5,764 nt of DNA from an uncultured Collinsella sp. GTDB taxonomy: Bacteria > Actinomycetota > Coriobacteriia > Coriobacteriales > Coriobacteriaceae. The notes beneath the pieces were generated by a model. That model was not told the DNA's origin. It did no database searches and was given only the letters and a program-made list of their open reading frames with translations. This document shows positions 1-4,723 of the stretch, piece by piece (positions within the stretch are counted from its first letter, which is position 1; every line of letters begins with the position of its first letter). The stretch lies in the NCBI GenBank assembly GCA_900552735.1, contig USBA01000130.1:1-5764 (forward strand), in the 5' to 3' direction. Made by a program: the position numbers and the translations under genes.

Positions 1-1321
1 GGTCGGCCACGATAGCAGCCTCGCCCTCGGAGTGCTTACCGCCGCGCATGCCGGTGTACTTGCCGGACTGGACGAGCGTGCCCTCGGCAGCATGGGCACA
101 ATCCCAGTCGACGGTCTCGGCATGGAAGGTATCGATGGTCTCGCCGCTGGCCTCGACGGCAGCGCGATCGTCATCGTCCAGGATGATCGGCACGATCGGC
201 AGGTCGTACTTGCGGGCAAACTCAAAGTCGCGCTGGTCGCCACAGGGAACGGCCATGACGGCGCCGGTGCCGTAGTCGGCCACGACATAATCGGCAACCC
301 ACACGGGGACCTTCTCGCCGTTGACGGGGTTCACCACGTAGCGGCCGGTAAAGGCACCGTGCTTCTCGAGGGTGCCCTGGGCACGCTCGACGGCAGAGAT
401 ATGCTTGGAGTCCTCAACGATCTTGGTGACGGCCTCCTCGTACTCCGTGCCCTCGACGAGCTCGTGCAGACGAGCGTACTCGGGAGCCAGAACAAAGAAG
501 GACACACCAAAGAGGGTGTCGGCGCGCGTAGTGAAGACGGTGATCTTGCCCTCGTCGCCCTCGATGGGCTCGCCGTCCTGGTCGCACAGGGTAAAGTCGA
601 CCTCGGCGCCCTCGGAGCGGCCGATCCAGTTGGCCTGCATCTGCTTGACGCGCTCGGGCCAGCCGGGGAGCTTCTCCAGGTCGTCGAGCAGCTCCTGGGA
701 GTACTCGGTGATCTTGAAGTACCACTGCTCAAGGTCGCGCTTCTCGGGCTCGGTGCCGCAGCGCCAGCACTTACCCTCGGTGACCTGCTCGTTGGCCAGA
801 ACGGTCTTGCAGTTAGGGCACCAGTTGACCGGGTTCTTCTTGCGGTAGACCAGGCCCTTTTCCCACAGCTTCTCAAAGATCCACTGACCCCAACGATAGT
901 AGTCGGGGCTGCAGGTCTTGACCATGCGATCCAGATCGTAGGAGAAGCCCATGCGCTTCATCGTGGCAAGCGCCTGGTCCATGTTCTTATACGTCCAGGC
1001 GGCAGCCTGCGTGTTGTGCTTGATGGCGGCGTTCTCGGCGGGCAGGCCAAAGGCGTCAAAGCCGATGGGGTGCAGCACGTCGTAGCCGCGCATGCGGGCC
1101 TGACGGGCCATGGCATCGCCGATGGTGTAGTTGCGCGCGTGGCCCATGTGCAGGTCGCCCGACGGATACGGGAACATCTCGAGGACGTACTTCTTGGGCT
1201 TGCTGTCGTCGGTGTCGACGGCAAAGAGGTTGGAGTCCTCCCAGGCCTTCATCCACCTGGACTCAATGGCCTGCGCGTCGTAAGCAGGGATCTCGTCCTT
1301 ATGATCTGTGCAATCGCACAT
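1..1321 (-). CDS. leuS: Leucine--tRNA ligase (LeuRS), N-terminal part, cut by window edge
   Basis: Cytoplasmic class I aminoacyl-tRNA synthetase that charges tRNA-Leu with leucine using ATP. The first 440 codons are visible; the family is usually 800-870 aa, so about half is present. Seen in the translation: the class I signature HMGH at residues 58-61 followed by ARNYTIGD; the conserved GFDAFGLPAENAA segment near 87-99; a zinc-binding module with paired CxxC motifs (C168, C171, C185, C188); and the CP1 editing domain with the threonine-rich TTRADTLFG (264-272) and GTGAVMAVP followed by DQRD (351-365), whose last Asp matches the conserved editing Asp. Most LeuRS have Pro where A267 stands. 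The KMSKS loop and anticodon-binding domain lie outside the window. The ATG at 1321 is preceded by AAAGGAG at 1327-1333 with a 5-nt gap, so the start is well supported. The leader carries a long palindrome (1348-1465). Identity is very secure. Confidence 0.97.
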   Translation of the reverse strand, partial: MCDCTDHKDEIPAYDAQAIESRWMKAWEDSNLFAVDTDDSKPKKYVLEMFPYPSGDLHMGHARNYTIGDAMARQARMRGYDVLHPIGFDAFGLPAENAAIKHNTQAAAWTYKNMDQALATMKRMGFSYDLDRMVKTCSPDYYRWGQWIFEKLWEKGLVYRKKNPVNWCPNCKTVLANEQVTEGKCWRCGTEPEKRDLEQWYFKITEYSQELLDDLEKLPGWPERVKQMQANWIGRSEGAEVDFTLCDQDGEPIEGDEGKITVFTTRADTLFGVSFFVLAPEYARLHELVEGTEYEEAVTKIVEDSKHISAVERAQGTLEKHGAFTGRYVVNPVNGEKVPVWVADYVVADYGTGAVMAVPCGDQRDFEFARKYDLPIVPIILDDDDRAAVEASGETIDTFHAETVDWDCAHAAEGTLVQSGKYTGMRGGKHSEGEAAIVAD

Positions 1322-1334
1322 ATCAGCTCCTTTG

Positions 1335-1469
1335 TTAGCTGGGTTGGGGCGGGGCGTTCTTACCTTTGCTCGCTGCTGCGGACAGTCCTGCTCGCACGAA
1401 GAGCACATTAAGTGCTCTTCGGCTCGTGCGGAACTTGCAGCGAGCAAAGGTAAGAACGCCCCGCCACAT
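1335..1469 (-). other. Possible 44-codon leader ORF upstream of leuS (speculative)
   Basis: On the minus strand an ATG at 1467-1469 opens a 44-codon frame that runs through the entire palindrome and stops with TAA at 1335-1337, just before the leuS ribosome binding site (1327-1333). The product would begin MWRGVLTFARCKF and contains four leucine codons (CTT, CTT, CTC, CTG), which are scattered and not clustered as in a classical leucine attenuator. No convincing Shine-Dalgarno sequence precedes the ATG. Because palindromes in GC-rich DNA often stay open by chance, this may be only an accidental frame within the repeat. It is listed because its stop is so close to leuS. Confidence 0.2.
1348..1465. 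repeat. 118-bp near-palindrome in the leuS leader
   Basis: Two arms of 29 bp, 1348-1376 and 1437-1465, are perfect reverse complements of each other. Inside them sits a second hairpin: 1393-1406 pairs with 1412-1430, with a 5-nt loop (attaa, 1407-1411) and a 5-nt bulge (1421-1425); its core GAAGAGCAC / GTGCTCTTC is a perfect 9-bp stem. On the minus strand the whole unit lies between the candidate leuS promoter and the leuS ribosome binding site, so it would form a very stable hairpin in the leader RNA while leaving the AAAGGAG site free. No U-tract follows it in the leuS direction, so it does not look like an intrinsic terminator. It could be a small palindromic mobile repeat (REP/MITE-like) or a regulatory RNA structure. 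A weak direct repeat, gttagct (1334-1340) and gttaact (1471-1477), flanks it with unequal gaps. The structure is certain; its role is unknown. Confidence 0.85.
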
Positions 1470-1483
1470 CGTTAACTCGCATG

Positions 1484-1492
1484 ATGATAGCA
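1484..1492 (-). promoter_or_regulatory. Candidate extended -10 promoter for leuS
   Basis: On the minus strand the sequence reads TG-C-TATCAT: a -10 hexamer matching TATAAT at 5 of 6 positions (1484-1489), preceded by the TG of an extended -10 element (1491-1492). No good -35 box is visible at 16-18 bp, as is common for extended -10 promoters. Transcription would start near 1476, about 155 nt before the leuS ATG, so the leader RNA would contain the whole palindrome. This is a prediction from sequence only. Confidence 0.4.
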
Positions 1493-1500
1493 AATACGAC

Positions 1501-1535
1501 AAGCGAGATGCCTGCGACTTGCGGGCATCTCGCTT
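1501..1535 (-). terminator. Hairpin downstream of guaB, probable terminator
   Basis: A perfect 12-bp stem (1501-1512 with 1524-1535, core AGCGAGATGCC) encloses an 11-nt loop, about 49 nt past the guaB stop codon. In the guaB direction the stem is followed by a weak, interrupted T-tract (TTGTCGTATTT); on the plus strand it is followed by TTTATCT, so it may act in both directions. A smaller hairpin, GGTTGA-tac-TCAACC (1550-1564), lies between it and the stop codon. Its position between guaB and the leuS promoter fits termination of guaB, but the poor U-tract lowers confidence. Confidence 0.55.
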
Positions 1536-1583
1536 TATCTAAATAACGTGGTTGATACTCAACCTTTATGTGCAGCTCTTATC

Positions 1584-3095
1584 CTATCGATAAGACACAG
1601 ACTGCTGCGAATCCTTAACGACAACGTCGTGGGCGCCGCCTTCGACGATGGAGGTCGAGCTCACCAGGGTCAGGCGTGCCTTTTCCTGGAGCTCGGGGAT
1701 CGAGAGGGCGCCGCAGTTGCACATCGTGGACCGGATCTTGCTCAGCGAAAGCTGGACGTTGTCTTTCAGCGAGCCGGCGTATGGTACGTAGGAATCGACG
1801 CCTTCTTCGAAGGAGAGCTTGGCGTCGCCGCCCATGTCGTAGCGCTGCCAGTTGCGGGCGCGGGCGGAACCTTCGCCCCAGTATTCCTTCATGTAGTTGC
1901 CGCCGATGCGCACGCGGTTGGATGGGGATTCATCGAAGCGGGCGAAGTAGCGACCAAGCATCATAAAGTCGGCACCCATAGCAAGGGCGAGCGTCATGTG
2001 GTAGTCGTAGACGATACCGCCGTCGGAGCACACGGGCACGTAAACACCGGTCTCCTCGTAGTACTCGTCACGGGCGCGGCAGACGTCAATCAGTGCGGTG
2101 GCCTGGCCACGACCGATACCCTTGGTCTCGCGGGTGATGCAGATAGAGCCGCCGCCGATACCGACCTTGATGAAGTCGGCACCGCAGTCCGCCAAAAAGC
2201 GGAAGCCCTCGGCGTCGACGACGTTACCGGCACCAACCTTGACGTCCTCGCCATAATTGGCGCGGATCCACTCGATGGTGCGCTTCTGCCACTCGCTGAA
2301 GCCCTCGGAAGAGTCGATGCACAGGACATCGGCACCGGCCTCGATGAGCAGCGGCACGCGCTCGGCATAGTCGCGGGTGTTGATACCGGCGCCGACCATG
2401 TAGCGCTTGTCGCCGTCGAGCAACTCGTTGGGGTTGGTCTTGTGGCTGTCGTAGTCCTTGCGGAAGACGATGCCCATCAGGTGATCGTTGTCGTCGACGA
2501 TGGGCAGAGCGTTGAGCTTGTTGTCCCAGATGACGTCGTTGGCGACCTTGAGGCTGATGTTCTTGTCGCCCACGATGAGCTGCTCACGCGGGGTCATGAA
2601 CTCGGAAACCTTCTTCTGGTGGTCATCGCGGCTGGGACGATAGTCACGGCTGGTAACGATACCCAGGAGCTTGCCCTTGGGGGTGCCATCGTCGGTGACC
2701 GGCATGGTGGAGTGGCCGGTCTTCTCCTTGAGCTCGATGACCTGCTCCATGGTCATGTCGGGGGTCAGCGTGGAATCGGACTGAACGAAACCAGCCTTGT
2801 GATCCTTAACGGCCTTGACCATAGCAGCCTCGGACTCGGGGGTCTGAGAACCGTAGATGAAGGACAGGCCACCCTCGGTAGCAAGCGCGACACCCATGTC
2901 GACGCCCGAGACGGACTGCATGATGGCGGAAACCATGGGGATGTTCAGGGTGATTGCCGGCTTCTCACCGCGCTTAAAGCGGGTCAGCGGCGTCTTAAGA
3001 GAGACGTTGTTGGGGATGCACTGCGAGGACGAGTAACCAGGGACCAGCAGATACTCCGAAAACGTGTGGGACTCACCGGGAAAGAACGTAGCCAT
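1584..3095 (-). CDS. guaB: Inosine-5'-monophosphate dehydrogenase, Tritrichomonas-like subtype
   Basis: Cytoplasmic enzyme oxidising IMP to XMP with NAD+, the committed step of GMP synthesis. Complete at 503 aa. Layout: N-terminal barrel segment (about 1-100, with PMVSAIMQSVSG at 53-64), two CBS domains (about 101-222), then the rest of the TIM barrel. Catalytic Cys is C319 in GGGSICITRE (314-323), the IMP-phosphate region includes CSDGG (356-360, D358), and the mobile flap has R418 and Y419 in NWQRYD. From memory the flap, the ETKGIGRGQATA stretch, the STMCNCGAL segment and the C-terminal SIVEGGAHD closely match Tritrichomonas foetus IMPDH, including residue numbering of C319 and R418/Y419; ordinary bacterial GuaB has a different loop (GPGSICTTR). 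The ATG at 3095 has AAAGGAG upstream with a 4-5 nt gap; the stop is TAG at 1584-1586. It is transcribed divergently from the ModE-like gene. The CBS region may respond to nucleotides, as known in the family. Confidence 0.97.
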   Translation of the reverse strand: MATFFPGESHTFSEYLLVPGYSSSQCIPNNVSLKTPLTRFKRGEKPAITLNIPMVSAIMQSVSGVDMGVALATEGGLSFIYGSQTPESEAAMVKAVKDHKAGFVQSDSTLTPDMTMEQVIELKEKTGHSTMPVTDDGTPKGKLLGIVTSRDYRPSRDDHQKKVSEFMTPREQLIVGDKNISLKVANDVIWDNKLNALPIVDDNDHLMGIVFRKDYDSHKTNPNELLDGDKRYMVGAGINTRDYAERVPLLIEAGADVLCIDSSEGFSEWQKRTIEWIRANYGEDVKVGAGNVVDAEGFRFLADCGADFIKVGIGGGSICITRETKGIGRGQATALIDVCRARDEYYEETGVYVPVCSDGGIVYDYHMTLALAMGADFMMLGRYFARFDESPSNRVRIGGNYMKEYWGEGSARARNWQRYDMGGDAKLSFEEGVDSYVPYAGSLKDNVQLSLSKIRSTMCNCGALSIPELQEKARLTLVSSTSIVEGGAHDVVVKDSQQSVSYR

Positions 3096-3113
3096 GTTTC
3101 TCCTTTTTCCATG

Positions 3114-3170
3114 CGACCGGTCGGCTGCAGGCCTCGTAGGACCCAGCCCAACCTTGGGCGCCCAATACTG
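3114..3170 (-). promoter_or_regulatory. Structured guaB leader with short palindromes
   Basis: Three self-complementary elements lie in the guaB leader: CGACCGGTCG (3114-3123), a bulged hairpin whose outer stem is GGCTG/CAGCC (3123-3127 with 3144-3148), and the perfect 12-bp palindrome TTGGGCGCCCAA (3154-3165). The CCCAA half of the last can also pair with a neighbouring TTGGG-type stretch (about 3147-3158), so two alternative hairpins are possible in the RNA. They might be a repressor operator or a leader switch. I do not recognise a known purine riboswitch or T-box motif here. Confidence 0.35.
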
Positions 3171-3212
3171 GGGAAGTATCTTAACGCACTTTGACTGCTA
3201 CAATGCATGATT
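3167..3212 (-). promoter_or_regulatory. Weak candidate guaB promoter
   Basis: On the minus strand TTGTAG, a 17-bp spacer and GATACT lie just upstream of the structured leader. The boxes match consensus at only 3 of 6 and 4 of 6 positions, so this is a tentative call. If correct, it overlaps the divergent ModE-like promoter element on the other strand. Confidence 0.25.
3197..3204 (+). promoter_or_regulatory. Candidate extended -10 promoter for the ModE-like gene
   Basis: The plus strand reads TG-C-TACAAT (hexamer 3199-3204, 5 of 6 matches to TATAAT) about 85 bp before the ATG at 3289. No clear -35 box is present. Transcription would begin near 3211, leaving a leader of about 78 nt that contains a small inverted repeat, GTTTGC-cca-GCAAAC (about 3249-3263), a possible operator. 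Confidence 0.4.
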
Positions 3213-3288
3213 TAAGAAGAGCACACGAGGGTTTGACGCAGACTTTGAGTTTGCCCAGCAAACACTTTAGCGGGGAGACGCGAGGCAC

Positions 3289-3633
3289 ATGAAGTACAAG
3301 ACGACGGCAAAGTTGGTCATTCAAGCGTGCGACAAAGATCTGCCGGGCGTCTTCGGCCATGGTTGCGTTTTGTTGCTGCAGGGCATAGCCCGCGAGCACT
3401 CGCTCAACCGCGCCGCCAAGAGCATGGGCATGGCGTATTCCAAGGCCTGGCGCATCGTGAACGAGGCCGAAGGCCAGCTGGGCTGCAAGCTCATCGAGCG
3501 CGACGGCGCCCGCGGATCCACGCTCACCCCCGCCGGCGAGCGAGCCATAGCGGTCTACGAGGGGCTGCAGGCCGACATAAACCAGGTCATTGCTACCAAA
3601 GCCAACGACCTCATCGCCAGCATCAAAGAGTAG
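3289..3633 (+). CDS. Stand-alone ModE-type winged helix-turn-helix DNA-binding protein
   Basis: A 114-aa protein that resembles the N-terminal DNA-binding domain of the molybdate regulator ModE (LysR-like winged helix). Seen: helix-turn-helix segment about residues 38-58 (SLNRAAKSMGMAYSKAWRIV), where the AA..MGM.Y..AW..V pattern is typical of ModE, then the wing at 66-85 ending in LTPAGE. The length covers only this domain plus a C-terminal helix (about 83-112, probably the dimerisation helix). The two Mop molybdate-binding domains of E. coli ModE (262 aa) are absent, so the protein cannot be assumed to sense molybdate. Start: ATG at 3289 with GAGG 3 nt upstream and GGGGAG farther out, a fair but not ideal site. 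It is divergent from guaB and its last 11 bp overlap the end of the convergent PLP-fold gene. Targets and ligand are unknown; no molybdenum genes are visible nearby. Confidence 0.85.
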   Translation: MKYKTTAKLVIQACDKDLPGVFGHGCVLLLQGIAREHSLNRAAKSMGMAYSKAWRIVNEAEGQLGCKLIERDGARGSTLTPAGERAIAVYEGLQADINQVIATKANDLIASIKE

Positions 3634-4627
3634 CTAATTTGCGTAGGGCGTTGTCGAGGGCGGACGCTACAGCCAGGGGGTTGTCGGTGCCGGCGAAGAG
3701 GCGGATGGTGCTCCCCTGCTTGCCGCGTGGGGCTGAAAGACGCGTCGTTGCTCCGCCGGCGGGCGATGTGCGAAACTCCCCCGGCAAAGTATCGAACAGG
3801 TCATCCGCACTGTGCTCGATAAGGTCAAATTCTACTGCCGGACCAAAGCCGTGCTCGAGGATTCCCGTTGCAACCGCATGGTCGGGATGCGAGCTCAGCC
3901 CGGGATAGCGCACGTTGCGTACCATCTCGTTAGCCGCCAGATACTCGGCCAGCGCACGGGCGCGGTCGAAATGCGCCTGCATGCGGGTATCGAGCGAGTC
4001 CAGCACGCGCTCCAGCACACCGGCCTCATCAGCAGGCAAATTAAGCTTGGCCAAGCCGCAGCCCTCAAGCAGGGCATATGCGCACTCGGCAGCGGCATCC
4101 ACACGATGGCGCTTGAGCTGCGAGCGCGCCACCGAGACGGCGACGAGCTTGCGCGGAGCTTCGCCGGCACACACGCGATCGAGCGCCTCGAGCGACAGCG
4201 CAGCACCCAGCCGCAGCAGATCGCAGCCAAAAGCCGACGCCACGGTGTTATCCACCACGAGCAGTGCGCGGGCTTCGCGAGCCACGCGACCCAGAGCGCG
4301 AAGATCGGGCACACGCAGACCAAACCCGCCGATGGAATTGACGAACCACCACAGGTGCGACCCCTCGGCATCAAACGAAGCATGAAAACCCTCGGACGCG
4401 GCAGCAAACGCATCGGCAGACGGAGAGCCCACGAGCACAACGTCGCAGCCATCAAAGCCGTGCGCAAACGCTTCGGTAAAGTCATCCGCAAAGGCCACCA
4501 GGCGGTCACCAGGACGCACAATACCCAGCAGCGAAAGCGCTGCCGGCACGTGCCGGGCAGCAAATAGATGCACCTCACGCGCGCCGGTCCTCAAAGCCCA
4601 GGCCTCTTCTAGCTGTTGCACGTCCAC
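3623..4627 (-). CDS. Diverged Cys/Met-metabolism PLP-fold protein, probably without normal catalysis
   Basis: This 334-aa protein has the fold-type I pattern of the cystathionine gamma-synthase / methionine gamma-lyase family. Numbered from GTG 4627, ALLVVDNTVAS includes D126, the Asp that contacts the PLP ring nitrogen; RNVRYPGLSSHPDHAVA (about 237-253) matches the family's YPGLxSHPxH segment; and TIRLFAGTDNP keeps the substrate-carboxylate Arg (R309). Several key parts are missing. The family's first 50 or so residues, including the YSRxxNPT motif that holds the PLP phosphate in the partner subunit, are absent. The S-x-T-K motif is replaced by SVARSQLK, putting R168 where the Schiff-base lysine should be. 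About 17 extra residues precede it. Normal length is 380-400 aa. The frame is intact, so it is probably expressed, perhaps with an altered or non-catalytic role. The GTG at 4627 was chosen because AAGGGA (4637-4642) lies 9 nt upstream; GTG at 4621 is also possible. The stop overlaps the convergent gene. Confidence 0.75.
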   Translation of the reverse strand: MDVQQLEEAWALRTGAREVHLFAARHVPAALSLLGIVRPGDRLVAFADDFTEAFAHGFDGCDVVLVGSPSADAFAAASEGFHASFDAEGSHLWWFVNSIGGFGLRVPDLRALGRVAREARALLVVDNTVASAFGCDLLRLGAALSLEALDRVCAGEAPRKLVAVSVARSQLKRHRVDAAAECAYALLEGCGLAKLNLPADEAGVLERVLDSLDTRMQAHFDRARALAEYLAANEMVRNVRYPGLSSHPDHAVATGILEHGFGPAVEFDLIEHSADDLFDTLPGEFRTSPAGGATTRLSAPRGKQGSTIRLFAGTDNPLAVASALDNALRKLATL

Positions 4628-4636
4628 GCAGCACCG

Positions 4637-4642
4637 TCCCTT
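4637..4642 (-). promoter_or_regulatory. Ribosome binding site that decides the start of the PLP-fold gene
   Basis: AAGGGA on the minus strand, 9 nt before the GTG at 4627. The frame could be extended to a TTG at 4651, but that codon lies inside the U-tract of the hairpin at 4650-4685 and has no binding site ahead of it, so the shorter start is preferred. Confidence 0.5.
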
Positions 4643-4649
4643 CACAAGC

Positions 4650-4685
4650 AAAAACCCACGATGCGGATGTTCCCCGCATCGTGGG
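4650..4685 (-). terminator. Strong intrinsic hairpin with U-tract after the GH32 gene
   Basis: A perfect 12-bp GC-rich stem, CCCACGATGCGG (4655-4666 with 4674-4685), has a 7-nt loop and is followed on the minus strand by five T residues (4650-4654). This is a textbook intrinsic terminator about 40 nt past the GH32 stop codon. It also lies only 22 nt before the likely start of the next gene, and a possible -10 (TATACT, 4696-4701) lies just ahead of it, so it could double as an attenuator in that gene's leader. Confidence 0.88.
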
Positions 4686-4695
4686 CAACGGCTGC

Positions 4696-4701
4696 AGTAT
4701 A
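4696..4701 (-). promoter_or_regulatory. Possible -10 box for the PLP-fold gene
   Basis: TATACT on the minus strand matches TATAAT at 5 of 6 positions and is one of few AT-rich stretches between the GH32 stop and the PLP-fold gene. No good -35 box is seen at 16-18 bp. If used, transcription starts at about 4688 and the RNA begins with the hairpin at 4650-4685. Confidence 0.3.
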
Positions 4702-4723
4702 GCGCCGATAGACGACCAATCGC

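Noticed and set aside
32..1411. 459-codon open frame on the plus strand opposite leuS
   Set aside because: It is the antisense shadow of a clear leuS reading frame; GC-rich codon bias keeps the opposite strand open. The composition (Gly/Leu/Val/Asp-rich with no recognisable domain) is typical of such shadows.
1348..1465. Palindrome as a bidirectional intrinsic terminator
   Set aside because: No T-tract follows either arm, and in the leuS direction it lies upstream of the gene it would block.
1322..1480. T-box riboswitch upstream of leuS
   Set aside because: The conserved T-box sequence (AGGGTGGNACCGCG type) and a terminator/antiterminator pair with a U-tract are absent; the long palindrome does not fit that architecture.
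1548..3194. 548-codon open frame on the plus strand opposite guaB
   Set aside because: It is antisense to the fully recognised IMP dehydrogenase, shows the same low-complexity shadow composition and has no convincing ribosome binding site.
3096..3210. Guanine/purine riboswitch before guaB
   Set aside because: The leader is short and lacks the conserved purine-aptamer core; only simple palindromes are visible.
3812..4567. 251-codon plus-strand frame and a 227-codon minus-strand frame within the PLP-fold gene
   Set aside because: Both overlap the frame that matches the Cys/Met PLP-enzyme family motifs; neither shows a recognisable domain.
4628..4651. TTG start at 4651 for the PLP-fold gene
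   Set aside because: The codon lies in the U-tract of the upstream terminator with no ribosome binding site, while GTG at 4627 has AAGGGA at 9 nt.
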